Shown here piece after piece: positions 10,601-18,976 of a stretch of 52,829 nucleotides of DNA. Positions within the stretch are counted from its first letter, which is position 1, and each line of letters begins with the position of its first letter. Position numbers and translations under genes: made by a program. The notes under the pieces were generated by a model. That model was not told the origin of the DNA and did not search any database. It saw only the letters and a list, made by a program, of their open reading frames with translations. Location: the NCBI GenBank assembly GCA_937907435.1, contig CALCIA010000214.1:1-52829 (forward strand), given 5' to 3'. Source of the stretch: an uncultured Actinomycetes bacterium. Its GTDB lineage: Bacteria; Actinomycetota; Thermoleophilia; Solirubrobacterales; 70-9.

Positions 10601-11657
10601 TGATGAGGAAGATCAGCATTGAAGCGATGATGATCTCTTCCCTGACTGTGTCGGAGACTGTCTCCATGGCCTTGTGGATGAGTGGCGTCCTGTCATAGAA
10701 CGGCACGATCCGCACGCCCTCGGGCAGGCCCGCCGAGAGGGCCGAAATCTTCTCCTTGACCTTGCGCGTCACCTCGAGCGGGTTCTCGCCGACCCGCATG
10801 AGGACCACGCCGCCGACGACCTCCTTGCCGTCCTTCTCGAGCACGCTCCGTTTGAACCCCGGCCCCATTTGGACCGTGGCCACCGTTTTCACGTAGATCG
10901 GCACCCCGCCGCGGTCGACGACGACGGTGTCCTCGATGTCTTTGGTATCCTTGATCCAGCCGGCCGAGCGGACGAGGTACTCGGCGTTCCCCTTGTGGAT
11001 GACGCGCCCTCCGACCGCGGAGTTCGAGCGCGAGACGGCGCTGTAGATTTCGCCGAGCGTCACCCCGTAGGCCCGGAGCTTATTGGGGTCGATGTCGATC
11101 TGGTATTCGCGCGGGGCACTCCCGACCGAGGCCACCTCGGCCACGCCGGGGACGGAATTGAGCTGGTAGCGGACGTACCAGTCCTGGATGGCCCTCAGTT
11201 CGCCCAGGTCCTTCCCCTCGCCTTCGATCGTGTACCAGTAGATCTGGCCGACGGCCGTGGCGTCGGGGGCGAGGTACGGCGTCACCCCCTCGGGCATATC
11301 GGGTGTGATCGTGGTGAGCCGCTCAAGGACCCGATCCCGCGCGAAGTAGTAGTCGACGCCCTCCTCGAAGATGATGTTCACCATCGAGAAGTTGAACTCG
11401 GAGGATGAGCGGATGACCTTCACGCCCGCCAGACCCTGGAGCCTGGATGAGAGCGGGTAGGTGACCTGGTCCTCGATCTCCTGGGGGCTTCTGCCCATCC
11501 AGTCGGCGAAGACGATGACCTGGTTCTCGGACTGATCGGGGATCGCGTCCACCGGTATCATCATCATGGCCCGAAAGCTGAAAACGCCCACGAAGAGCGC
11601 GGCCAGGATGACCAGGAAGCGATTGCGGATCGACCACTCGATGATCGACTCGATCAT
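7647..11657 (-). CDS. cusA: CusA-type heavy-metal RND efflux permease with a ~250-residue insertion
   Basis: The 1336-residue inner-membrane pump is clearly of the HME-RND family: NRFLVILAALFVGVFSFRA (TM1), PDQSENQVIVFADW, the TM4 relay segment GILADQAIVMTDN (D401), and the late TM block. Family members are usually about 1,040-1,080 residues. The excess lies after TPTDPSPLDMIETIINL, at about residues 622-886, where a long helical charged segment precedes SEMDTALQVPGW and the family pattern resumes. A smaller Gly/Pro-rich insertion sits in a later porter loop. It lies 15 bp downstream of the CusB gene and is surely co-transcribed. Cu(I)/Ag(I) specificity is inferred from the CopA, Csp and HMBD-bearing neighbours and from the lack of the CzcA-type DFG motif. 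Metal-binding Met residues were not verified. Confidence 0.92.
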   Translation of the reverse strand: MIESIIEWSIRNRFLVILAALFVGVFSFRAMMMIPVDAIPDQSENQVIVFADWMGRSPQEIEDQVTYPLSSRLQGLAGVKVIRSSSEFNFSMVNIIFEEGVDYYFARDRVLERLTTITPDMPEGVTPYLAPDATAVGQIYWYTIEGEGKDLGELRAIQDWYVRYQLNSVPGVAEVASVGSAPREYQIDIDPNKLRAYGVTLGEIYSAVSRSNSAVGGRVIHKGNAEYLVRSAGWIKDTKDIEDTVVVDRGGVPIYVKTVATVQMGPGFKRSVLEKDGKEVVGGVVLMRVGENPLEVTRKVKEKISALSAGLPEGVRIVPFYDRTPLIHKAMETVSDTVREEIIIASMLIFLIMGHLGGAFIISITLPLAVLMSFLLMHLLGIPSNIMSLAGIAISIGILADQAIVMTDNVAHHLHHRFGHQPVRGNVLDTIIPACQTVGRPIFFSVLITILTFLPVFALTGRSGKLFHPLGWTKTFALAASGVLAITLVPALTPIFLRGRIKGEEDSWIVRTMISIFKPMLNWLMDRPTFVCWTFVCILGMGYLASTHLGHEFVPPLDEGSILDMPTSVPRISVTQATEDMKARNAVFRTFPEVLLVVGKAGRADTPTDPSPLDMIETIINLYDHDLWPKRHMRYEDALFQAGAALKALEAKGILKSPSTGEERETFLNEVAMAVSTEIDETLRGLALRRLGEFKPELGEALVSAGVESLLSRVNPALVRRAPTMAEREEVARTLSAEYGERLALEPRLDDVTPLVKDAARRLVAMGVLGDDPELLSPTPGPWERARDRLSEFLGAGKDTLFTRITTQLVSIHDEKLEERMKSLNWELFDAAVPTATSTALQELISRGEAKNLKVHEVTPEGIRGLASVLEKPFSDRLLLWRKSKQDLVSEMDTALQVPGWGNIFTQPIINRIEMLATGVRTPVAVKVFGGDLYEIQRVSQEIAGVLRSVPGASGVVPDQIVGKGYVEIDIDREKAARYGVNVGDVQQVVDVAIGGSPITTTVEGRRRFPVRIRYARDFRTSEEDLKRLLVAGRDSIAAGMGGGGEMGAREDTSRPAGAEPLQVPLAEVATVKVVEGPSMIKSENGLLRSYVSVTVSGRDEVGFVEEARRVVAEKVKLPSGMYVEWSGQFENEVQTRKTLTLIFPVVIVIIVLILYLTYKSWIDAMLMMTSVLGALAGGAMFQWLFGFHFSVAVWVGYIACFGMATQNGIVMLIYIREAIQLRGGLEGIRSEEELKNAIVEGTIHRLRPKLLTEGTTILSITPMLWATGVGSEIIRPMAAPLLGGLLVADEVVDVFLPVLYFAVKKRQWRKLHGVGRFEGDVRLEPTRPGETVTAS

Positions 11658-11672
11658 GGGACATGCCTCCTT

Positions 11673-13397
11673 TTAATGCCGATGGCCGCCGACCGGGGGA
11701 GCATCCGGGTCCGACGAGGCCACGGCCTTCGCGTGGCTGTCCTTGTGCGGATCGGTCGATTCGGTTGCCGGGGGCGGGCCGGACGAAGCCTTGAGCCGCG
11801 TCTCGGCATCGAGCAGGAACGACCCGGCCGCAGCCACTCTCTCGCCCGGCGCAAGCCCCTCGAGCACGGGGTAAAAGTCCCCGGACGGGGGTCCGAGCAC
11901 GACCTCCCTACCCTCAAAGACTCCCGGCTCGGCCTCGATGAAGACGACCTGCCTCGTCCCGGTGTCGATCACCGCCGACTCGGGCACCGTGAGCACGGCG
12001 TCCTGGGGCGCGGGGGCAAGTTTCGCGAGGTACTTGTCCGGAGTCCCTTTCAGCTTCTCCTCGCACCCCGCGCAGCAGATCCAGAGCTGCTTGCCCGCGA
12101 CTGCCACGGGGATCGGGTCGCCCATCGAGCCGAGCTTGGCGTTCGTCACGAGGCACCGCTCCTGTTGCTCGACGGTGAGCGAGGCGACCCGGCTCAGATC
12201 CCCCTGAGATCGCTCGGCGGCCAGGCGCGTGCGGAACGCCGGCATCTCGGCGACGGGCGTCTTGAGCGTCACGGTCGCGTACATCCCCGGCTGGAGCCGG
12301 CCGTCGGGGTTCTCGAGGTCATAGCGGACATCGAGCGTCCGGGTGGAGGAATTGAGTGCTGGAGCCTTGAACGCCACCGTGCCCTTGAAGACTTCGCCCG
12401 GATACGATTTGACGGTCGCCTCAACCTCCTGGCCGACCTGGACGAGCCCGATTCGGCTCTCGTAGACCTGGGCCAGGATCCAGACGCGCGAGAGGTCGGC
12501 CACCTCGAACATGGCCTCCCCCTCGGCGACGTACTGGCCCTCGACGACGTTCTTCCGCACCACCACGCCCGAGATGGGCGAGAGGATCGACACCCGGTAG
12601 TCCGTCTTGCCCTTGGTCAGGATCTCATCAACCTGCTTGGGCGTGATCCCCCAGCGGGCAAGCTTCTCGCGAGAGAGCGCCACCAAATCACCGCCACTCA
12701 GGAGCTGACTCGCCGCGGGGCTCTGGAGGCGAGAACGCTCGTGGGCCGACTGCTGTGCGATCAGGAGTTCGCGGATCGCCTGGTAGAGTTCGGGGCTGTA
12801 GAGCTCCGCGAGCGGCTCGCCGGCCTCGACCCTGGTGCCGGTGAAGTTCACGAAGAGCTCCTCGACCCGCGCCATTCCCTTGGTCTTGGACGAAATGCGG
12901 GCCAGCCTCCGCTCGTCGAACGCGACCGCCCCGACCGTCGTCACCGTCTCGGTGAGCGGCCGGTAGTCCACCGCCACCGTCTCAATCCCCGCCTGGGCGA
13001 TCCGCTCGGGCGAGAGCGTGAGCCTAGACGTCACTCCCTCCGGGAGCGATTCCTGCTCGCCCTTCTTGCGCTTCGAGAGCGGCATGCCGCAGATGGGGCA
13101 GCTCCCCGGCGTCTCCTGCACCACGGTCGGGTGCATTGGGCAGAAGAACTCGAAGTCGCTCGCGGCGACATGGGCCGCGCCCGGCGGGCGGGTCCACTTC
13201 TCGTAGTAGTTCCAGAGCGTGTCCCAGTAGGCGAAGACAAGTCCCGTGACCGCCATCAGCGCGATGAAGCGCAAGCGCAGCTCCACCACCTTCACGACCA
13301 TGCGGAACTTCTGCCAGCGCGTTAGCCGCGCCTCTTGGGGCGCGGCCGGGCCGGGCGCGGGGGATCCCCCGGATCCCGAAAGACCATTAGACGCCAT
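11673..13397 (-). CDS. cusB: CusB-type periplasmic adaptor with HMBD and CC-x-GC module
   Basis: The 574-residue membrane-fusion protein has one N-terminal membrane anchor (RFIALMAVTGLVFAYWDTLW), a heavy-metal-binding domain (FFCPMHPT...CPICGMPL), a helical hairpin with lipoyl-like halves, and the beta-barrel segment WILAQVYESRIGLVQVG. Between the barrel and the C-terminal domain is an inserted cysteine module (CLVTNAKLGSMG...ICCAGC...TPDKYL) shared with the secreted protein at 6712-7404. The tail is His-rich (PPVGGHRH). The start at 13397 follows GAGGAGCG; the longer frame to 13568 lacks a ribosome site. The adaptor would join the CusA pump to an outer-membrane channel, most likely the divergent CusC-like protein, and may load metal onto the pump. 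Confidence 0.92.
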   Translation of the reverse strand: MASNGLSGSGGSPAPGPAAPQEARLTRWQKFRMVVKVVELRLRFIALMAVTGLVFAYWDTLWNYYEKWTRPPGAAHVAASDFEFFCPMHPTVVQETPGSCPICGMPLSKRKKGEQESLPEGVTSRLTLSPERIAQAGIETVAVDYRPLTETVTTVGAVAFDERRLARISSKTKGMARVEELFVNFTGTRVEAGEPLAELYSPELYQAIRELLIAQQSAHERSRLQSPAASQLLSGGDLVALSREKLARWGITPKQVDEILTKGKTDYRVSILSPISGVVVRKNVVEGQYVAEGEAMFEVADLSRVWILAQVYESRIGLVQVGQEVEATVKSYPGEVFKGTVAFKAPALNSSTRTLDVRYDLENPDGRLQPGMYATVTLKTPVAEMPAFRTRLAAERSQGDLSRVASLTVEQQERCLVTNAKLGSMGDPIPVAVAGKQLWICCAGCEEKLKGTPDKYLAKLAPAPQDAVLTVPESAVIDTGTRQVVFIEAEPGVFEGREVVLGPPSGDFYPVLEGLAPGERVAAAGSFLLDAETRLKASSGPPPATESTDPHKDSHAKAVASSDPDAPPVGGHRH

Positions 13398-13592
13398 GAT
13401 TGATCGCTCCTCACGCCGCCTGCGAGTGCAGGAAGACCCGCACGGCGAACTATCCGCGGACCCGGTGATCGAGATGATAGGGCTGGGTGTCGGCGGGTAC
13501 GGGGGCGCCCGACCTCCCCGGGGTAAGCGGGACCCAGGGCGCAAGGCGACCGCCGTTGCGAGGCGCATGGGGCCTCGCCGCGGAGGAGCGAG

Positions 13593-14063
13593 TTAGAAGC
13601 GCAGGCGCGAGGTGAGCGCGTAGAGGGGGACGCCGGAGGAGCGCTCGCCGGGCGCGAGACGCCGAGCGAGCATGGCCGCGGGACGAGCGGCGGGGACGAG
13701 CTGAGCCGCGAGGTCGCCTATGTGGTCCGGGCGATGCTCGGGCGTCCGCGACTCGGGCCGCGGGGCGGGAGACGCCGGCTCGCCCGGGCGGCATTCACAT
13801 GCCCCGGCCGGCGGTGTCACGGCGGCGGCCCCGGCCGGAGCCGGGAGGGTCTTTTGCGGCCGCGCGGCTCCGGCCACTCCTGCGGCCGGCGAATCGCAGC
13901 AGCCGCACGAGGACATCGGGCGAACCGCGCAGCAGGATCTGGTGACCTCCGCCTCGCCGCTCGTGCCGCAGGCCGACGCCTCCCCCGCGACCGTGAGCAT
14001 CCCCACGATCGCCGCGAGGGCGACCCAGGAGAGCCGAAGGTGGGAGGAGACACTTCCAAACAT
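13593..14063 (-). CDS. Small Cys-rich exported protein heading the CusBA operon
   Basis: The protein of about 156 residues starts with a signal peptide (WVALAAIVGMLTVAGEASAC) and has clustered cysteines (SCCAVRPMSSCGCCDS, then ACECRPG) followed by a Pro/Ala-rich linker. I do not recognise a family. Its ending (YALTSRLRF) resembles the end of the small protein at 16842-17198 (TIRALLQNFRC), which heads the other RND operon. The ATG at 14063 was preferred because a promoter at 14110-14138 puts the transcript start near 14103; a GTG at 14096 would leave almost no leader. It likely binds metal outside the cytoplasm. Confidence 0.6.
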   Translation of the reverse strand: MFGSVSSHLRLSWVALAAIVGMLTVAGEASACGTSGEAEVTRSCCAVRPMSSCGCCDSPAAGVAGAARPQKTLPAPAGAAAVTPPAGACECRPGEPASPAPRPESRTPEHRPDHIGDLAAQLVPAARPAAMLARRLAPGERSSGVPLYALTSRLRF

Positions 14064-14109
14064 GCGTACACCACAGTAAAGCTTACGGATTGCCACCCAG
14101 TCACTTGGG

Positions 14110-14138
14110 ATTATATCCCCTCAAGCGCCAGGTATCAA
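14110..14138 (-). promoter_or_regulatory. Sigma-70-type promoter for the Cys-rich/CusB/CusA operon
   Basis: On the minus strand TTGATA (14138-14133) is followed by a 17-bp spacer and TATAAT (14115-14110). The -10 box sits inside a small palindrome, GGGAT-TAT-ATCCC (14107-14119), which could be an operator. The predicted start is near 14103, about 40 nt before the ATG at 14063. It lies in the 300-bp divergent gap before the CusC-like gene. Confidence 0.6.
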
Positions 14139-14370
14139 ATCGAATGCCCGCTCCGGCGGAACCCGTCCGTCCCGGTCTATTACGTCGTCCGACAGACATT
14201 GTTCGGTCCAGTCGAAATCCCGTCGTCTCCTCACCACCAGCAACACCAAGGCGTTTTGCCAAAGCGGCGCGACCAGAACGACCGATGAATCCGAACGGGC
14301 TCATCGAACCGGCGTCGCCGGTTGCGCTTGCGGTGCGCGCGACGACATCCCGCCACGGAGAGGTATGACG

Positions 14371-15969
14371 ATGATGCGACGATGGCCCCTAGCGTTCATG
14401 TCCACCCTCACTCTGTGGGCAACGGGCTGCGCCCTCTCGGCCGGGCGGGCCGGGATGGAGAAGATGCACGAGCCGCCCAAGGTCGATAGCCACATCGCCC
14501 CCGCCTCCCACCAGCCGCCACCGCCGCACGAGTCCCCGCACATGGCCCAGGCGACCGCCCCGGCACCACCCGCGCCCGAACTGTCGGGCCCCCAGCCGGT
14601 GGACGTCTACATCCGCCGGGCACTGGCCCAGAACCGCGCCGTCCAGGCCGCGCGCTTCAACGTCATGTCGCTCAAGGCCCGCATCCCGCAGGTGACGGCG
14701 CTCGAGGATCCCGTCCTCTCCAACAGCATCTTCCCCATCCCGGCCGTGGCGCCTCAGTACTCGCTCATGGGATACGGGCCGTACAGTGGGTTGATCGCCC
14801 AGCAGTTCCCGTGGTTCGGGACGCTGCGGCTCCGGGGCGAGGTGGCCGAAGGCGACGCGCAGGTCGCCCTAATGGAACTCGCCGCCGCCCAGCTCGACAC
14901 CGTTGCCGCGGTGAAGAGCGCCTACTACGATCTCTACTTCAATCAGCGCGCCGAGACGATCCTGCTAGCAAGCCGCGCACTGACCGAGGAATTCCTGCGG
15001 CTAGCCCGCGAGCGGGCCAGGACCGCCACCGCGACCCAGGTCGACGTCCTCCGGGCCGAGACGGCTATCAGCGACATCGACCGGGAGCTCGAGGCGACCG
15101 CCGCCGCCCTCGCCACGGCCCGGGCCGAGCTCGCCCGCCAGCTCCACGTGAGCCCGGAGACCGATTTCCGCACGCTGCCCGAGGTGCCGGTCGGCTCCGT
15201 GCCGACGCAAATCGAGCAACTCTACCAGCTTGCCGTCGCCAGCCGACCGGACTTGCGCGGGCGGCTGGCCGCCATCGCCCGGGACGAGAAGGCCATCGCG
15301 CTCGCCCGGAAGCGCTACTACCCCAACGTCACCACGGGGTTCATCTACGAGGTGATGACCGAGCGGGGCTCCGAGGTCGGCGAGGCGGCCGGCGGGATGC
15401 CGAACATCGGCATGTTCATCGGGTTCAACCTCCCCATCTATCGGAAGAAGATCGCGGCCGGCGTCGTTGAGGCCCAGGCTCGCGCCGCGGCCGAAGCGGA
15501 ACTCTACCGATCCGAGCGCGACCAGGCCCACCGCGATGTCAAGGACCTGTTCACCCAGGCCCTCACTCAGCAAAACGTCCTGGGCATCCTGAGGCGCGTC
15601 AACCTGCCCAACGCCGAGCAGGTCTTGAAGCTCACGGCGAGCGAGTTCACCGCGGGCAACCTGGATCTCTTGAGCCTCACCACCGCCCAGCGAGAACAGC
15701 TCCAGGTCCAGCTTCAGATCGCCCAGGTCGAGTCCGAACTCGGCAAGGCCCTGGCGGCTCTCGAGCGGGCCGTGGGGGCCCAGCTCAACGAGTCGCCGCC
15801 CGCGGTCCTCTCGACCGCGACCAGCGCCCCTCTCCCGCCGCCGCCGCCGGACGGCCCCGGACCCTTCGAACATCGGGAGGAACATCCGAGATCCGACGCT
15901 TCCCCCGAGCCCGAGGGCGAGGAGCCGGATCGGCCCCTGGAGGACATCAAGAGTGTTAAACGCCCGTGA
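14371..15969 (+). CDS. cusC: CusC/TolC-type outer-membrane efflux lipoprotein
   Basis: The 532-residue protein is an outer-membrane factor: a lipobox-like signal (TLTLWATGCALS), a Pro/His-rich linker, then two long alpha-helical OEP repeats (PVDVYIRRALAQNRAVQ...; RPDLRGRLAAIARDEKAIAL) typical of TolC trimers. The C terminus is a Pro- and acid-rich tail. It should form the exit duct for the divergently transcribed CusBA pump. GGAGAGG at 14357-14363 is 7 nt before the ATG at 14371 but only 1 nt before the ATG at 14365, so 14371 was chosen. About 300 bp separate it from the minus-strand operon, suggesting a shared control region. Confidence 0.88.
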   Translation: MMRRWPLAFMSTLTLWATGCALSAGRAGMEKMHEPPKVDSHIAPASHQPPPPHESPHMAQATAPAPPAPELSGPQPVDVYIRRALAQNRAVQAARFNVMSLKARIPQVTALEDPVLSNSIFPIPAVAPQYSLMGYGPYSGLIAQQFPWFGTLRLRGEVAEGDAQVALMELAAAQLDTVAAVKSAYYDLYFNQRAETILLASRALTEEFLRLARERARTATATQVDVLRAETAISDIDRELEATAAALATARAELARQLHVSPETDFRTLPEVPVGSVPTQIEQLYQLAVASRPDLRGRLAAIARDEKAIALARKRYYPNVTTGFIYEVMTERGSEVGEAAGGMPNIGMFIGFNLPIYRKKIAAGVVEAQARAAAEAELYRSERDQAHRDVKDLFTQALTQQNVLGILRRVNLPNAEQVLKLTASEFTAGNLDLLSLTTAQREQLQVQLQIAQVESELGKALAALERAVGAQLNESPPAVLSTATSAPLPPPPPDGPGPFEHREEHPRSDASPEPEGEEPDRPLEDIKSVKRP

Positions 15970-15979
15970 TGCTCGCCCG

Positions 15980-16453
15980 CTACATGCCCATGGGAGGCGC
16001 GGCGGAGATCCCGAAACTCGTGGGCGGGCGAAACGGATAGCCCCCGACTGGAGGACGAGCCGTGGCGCCCGACATGCCGCCACCACTCGGCCGACGGATG
16101 AGCCCGCCGCCCGCTCCCATCCCCATGGGCTTCGGCGTCGGGAGCGGCGGGAGCAACGTCCCGAGCCCTCCGAGTTCCCGCCTCATTCCCAAGCCCTCCG
16201 CCATCGTCGGCGCGCCGAGCGTCGGAGGCGACACGCGGCCCATCGGTCGAAGCGTCCCCGGCTGAACGCCAAACCCCCCCGCGGGCCCGGGGCTGTACGG
16301 GATAAAGCTCCCGCCCGGACCGGCGAACGGGACGTAAACGGGCCCCCCGCCTGGGGAACCATAGCCCTGAGCATGAGTCGCGGGGGCCCCCACGGCGACG
16401 GCTGCCGTGGCAAGGATAAGGCCACCAACCATCTTCGCGTAATAAGGTCGCAT
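15980..16453 (-). CDS. Secreted Gly/Pro/Met-rich protein
   Basis: The 157-residue protein has a signal peptide (MVGGLILATAAVAVGAPATHAQ) and a low-complexity mature region rich in Gly, Pro and Met (PKPMGMGAGGG, SAAPPMGM at the C terminus). There is no recognisable domain. GTGAGG lies upstream of the ATG at 16453, and the longer frame beyond it has no support. It converges on the CusC-like gene with a 10-bp gap. The Met-rich patches could bind Cu(I), but composition alone is weak evidence. Confidence 0.55.
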   Translation of the reverse strand: MRPYYAKMVGGLILATAAVAVGAPATHAQGYGSPGGGPVYVPFAGPGGSFIPYSPGPAGGFGVQPGTLRPMGRVSPPTLGAPTMAEGLGMRRELGGLGTLLPPLPTPKPMGMGAGGGLIRRPSGGGMSGATARPPVGGYPFRPPTSFGISAAPPMGM

Positions 16454-16799
16454 TGTAGCCCTCACTTCCCGTAATGAGCCCTCATCGACCATTCTATCGA
16501 CCATTCTATCCGCGAGAGTCCAGGCCGTGGAGCGATCGGGCAGCCGGAGGGCACCGGGCTATAATAGACCACGAATTCGAACGGATCGCCATCTGAGGTT
16601 CCAATGACAGCCGAGTGGGCGTACGATTTGCGAAGACACCCCAGCCCCACACTGACCGGAAACTCGGGACGATCGGTCTTCCCGAGATAAGCTTCAGAAT
16701 CGATGCCGCCTTTCCGATGATGACAACGGACCAAAAGGGCGTTCTCGCCGCGATGGGCGGAACCGCTTGGCCTGTGCGGTTCGGTCCTTACTTTGTATA
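16454..16799. other. Divergent intergenic region with tandem 12-bp repeat and a TATAAT box
   Basis: No convincing gene lies here. CGACCATTCTAT is repeated head to tail at 16486-16497 and 16498-16509, just upstream of the Gly-rich gene. A consensus TATAAT lies at 16796-16801 on the plus strand, without a good -35. It would start transcripts near 16808 and so favours a start codon downstream of 16800 for the next gene. A minus-strand frame at 16462-16734 was seen but not accepted. Confidence 0.5.
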
Positions 16800-16841
16800 A
16801 TGAATCTGAATCTTCAGATCCTCTCGTGCGGGCGTTACACG

Positions 16842-17198
16842 GTGCGAATTTTCGTGACCATGCTCCTGACCGTCCTCGTCCTCGCCTGCCCCTTCATTTG
16901 CGGGGCGGCCGAGAGCGAACACGGTTCGCACCGTCACAACGGAGATGCGGGAGGCACCGCCCCGGCCCACTGCCCGGAGGACAAGGATAGCTGCTTCTGC
17001 CGCGGGGCTGTCCAGACGAGCGACGTGCGTGCGACAGCACCCGACCCCGATGCATCCGCTCCTCTCTTCCCCACCGCCGCTCCTGTCCTAGCTGCTTACC
17101 CCCTCCACCATCTCACCTGGGAAGGCTCTCCCACCGGGCTCGCCGGCTGGGGCGGCTCCCTGACCATTCGCGCCCTCCTCCAGAACTTCCGCTGCTGA
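16842..17198 (+). CDS. Small His/Cys-rich exported protein heading the Czc operon
   Basis: The protein of about 118 residues has a good signal sequence from the GTG at 16842 (read as MRIFVTMLLTVLVLACPFIC), with a lipobox-like VLAC. The mature part carries His and Cys (SEHGSHRHNGD, then KDSCFCRGA). The end, TIRALLQNFRC, resembles the end of the protein heading the CusBA operon. An ATG at 16800 is an alternative start but overlaps a TATAAT box. The family is not recognised. A role as a periplasmic metal binder or sensor is inferred from position and composition. Confidence 0.55.
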   Translation: MRIFVTMLLTVLVLACPFICGAAESEHGSHRHNGDAGGTAPAHCPEDKDSCFCRGAVQTSDVRATAPDPDASAPLFPTAAPVLAAYPLHHLTWEGSPTGLAGWGGSLTIRALLQNFRC

Positions 17199-17365
17199 TC
17201 ACATCCGTCCCATAGGACCGCCGGGGTGCCTTTGCGCGCCCCGGACGCCCGTCCTTGCGCCCGATTCCGGGCCTCTAACCCCCTTCTAGCCCCCTACGCC
17301 GCCTCGGGACAACTTCCCCGGCGTGGGGCGATGCGCATCCATTCCCAAGCATGAGGGGCTTACCC

Positions 17366-18949
17366 ATGAAGCGATTCATCGCCATCGGCGCGGCCGTGGC
17401 GGCGGCGGTGTTCATCATCGGCGCGGCCGTGGCCGTCGCCTGGCCCGACTGGCTGCCCGCCGGGGTCCGCGCCCGGCTGCCGCTCGCGGCGAAGGCCGCC
17501 GAGACTGCCTCCGAGGACGCGGGGCTCCACTGCGAGGAGCACGGCGTCCCGGAGAAGTTCTGCACGCTCTGCCACGAGGAGCTGACGAAGTCGCTCTTGC
17601 TCTGCCCAGAGCACGGCAACATCCCCGAGGACATCTGCACGCTCTGCCACCCCGAGGTGGAGAAGAAATACAACATCGAGATGTGCCCGAATGGGCACGG
17701 GCTGCCCAAGGAATTCTGCTTCAAGTGCGGCAAAGCGACCTCCGCGTCGGCGACCTTGCCCGATGACGGCTGGTGCGCCACGCACAACACGCCCGAGTCC
17801 CTCTGCATGGAGTGCAAGTTCGACCCGAAGTCGCACGAGGCCGCCCCGGACGGCATGAGGGCCTGCCGCCAGCCTTTGCCGACCGTGAGGCTCGCCTCGG
17901 CGAAGCTCGCCCAGCAGGTCGGCATCCAGACCGCCCCAGTGGAGGAGGAGACGCACGCGCACAAGTTCACGGCCAACGCCGAGACCGCCTACAACGCCAA
18001 TACCTACGCCGAGATCGCCCCGCGCGTTGCCGGATTCCTCCGCGAGGTCCGATCCGACCTTGGGGATGCGGTTCGCCAAGGCGATGTGCTCGCGGTCGTC
18101 GATTCGGCGGAGATCAGCGCGGCCAAGGCCCAGTACATCACGGCCCAGTCCGCTGTCGATCTGGCGCAAGTCACCTACGACCGAACCAAGTCGCTGGCGA
18201 GATCGGGGTCCGTGGCCGCCAGGGCGGAGCTTGATGACCTGACCGCGCTGAATCAGGCTAAGGCCAGTGCGCTCGACGCCGAGCAGAAACTTCGGAATTT
18301 CGGGTTTAGTGACGCCGACCTAGCTCGTATCGTCAAGGACCACGATGCCAGCTCCCTTCTGACCATCATCGCCCCGGTCGATGGTTTCGTGGTCGTCCGC
18401 CATGCCGTCAAGGGCGAGCCGGTCCAGGCGACCACCCAGCTTTTCGCGGTCGCCGACACCTCCAAGATGTGGCTGTGGATCGATGTCTACGAGTCCGACA
18501 TCGCTTCGGTCCAGCCCGGCCAGAGGGTGGCCTTCACCATCTCGGGGACCGATACCCCCGTCTTCTCCGGCGAAGTGAATTGGATCGGCACGGAGGTCAA
18601 TCCGCGGACCCGCACCACGCGCGTCCGCGCCGAACTGGCCAACCCCCAAGGACGGCTCCGGGCCAATCAGTTCGGCCAGGCCGAGATCCAGATCGGGGAC
18701 GAGCACAAGGCGGTGGTGGTTCCCAAGGCGGCGGTGCAGCGCAACGATAACGCCAACGTCGTCTTCCTCCCGCAGGAGGAGGGCGGGGTCTACCGTCCGC
18801 AACGGGTCGTCACCAAGCCGACCGATCGGGGCGACGTGTTGGAAGTCTCCTGGGGGCTCAAGCCGGGGCAACGGGTCGTCACCAATGGCTCCTTCCTGCT
18901 CAAGACCGAGATCATGAAAGGCGCCATCGGCGCCGGGTGCTGCGAATAA
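17366..18949 (+). CDS. czcB: CzcB-type periplasmic adaptor with four Cys/His repeats
   Basis: The 527-residue adaptor has one membrane anchor (residues 1-30) and then four related cysteine units: HCEEHG...CTLCHEE, LCPEHG...CTLCHPE, MCPNGH...CFKCGK and WCATHN...CMECKF (about residues 55-155). The rest is a standard membrane-fusion fold: biotinyl-lipoyl halves (VAGFLREVRSDLGDAVRQGD; IIAPVDGFVVVRHAVKGEPV), a hairpin and a beta-barrel (WLWIDVYESDIASVQPGQ). The C terminus is GAGCCE. GAGGGG precedes the ATG at 17366. It is followed 27 bp later by czcA. It should couple CzcA to an outer-membrane channel; the Cys units probably bind Zn, Co or Cd. Confidence 0.92.
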   Translation: MKRFIAIGAAVAAAVFIIGAAVAVAWPDWLPAGVRARLPLAAKAAETASEDAGLHCEEHGVPEKFCTLCHEELTKSLLLCPEHGNIPEDICTLCHPEVEKKYNIEMCPNGHGLPKEFCFKCGKATSASATLPDDGWCATHNTPESLCMECKFDPKSHEAAPDGMRACRQPLPTVRLASAKLAQQVGIQTAPVEEETHAHKFTANAETAYNANTYAEIAPRVAGFLREVRSDLGDAVRQGDVLAVVDSAEISAAKAQYITAQSAVDLAQVTYDRTKSLARSGSVAARAELDDLTALNQAKASALDAEQKLRNFGFSDADLARIVKDHDASSLLTIIAPVDGFVVVRHAVKGEPVQATTQLFAVADTSKMWLWIDVYESDIASVQPGQRVAFTISGTDTPVFSGEVNWIGTEVNPRTRTTRVRAELANPQGRLRANQFGQAEIQIGDEHKAVVVPKAAVQRNDNANVVFLPQEEGGVYRPQRVVTKPTDRGDVLEVSWGLKPGQRVVTNGSFLLKTEIMKGAIGAGCCE

Positions 18950-18976
18950 CCGCCCCGACCAGGAGGGAGCCCCGCG

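Noticed and set aside
16560..16565. TATAAT on the plus strand as a promoter
   Set aside because: No -35-like hexamer lies at 16-19 bp and no gene begins within a reasonable distance.
16462..16734. 90-codon minus-strand frame before the Czc operon
   Set aside because: It has no ribosome site, overlaps the start region of the Gly-rich gene and has no recognisable feature.
17560..17660. CTLCH motifs as c-type haem sites in CzcB
   Set aside because: They sit in four related units with a conserved C-x2-H partner and two of the four units lack CxxCH, so metal binding is more likely than haem.
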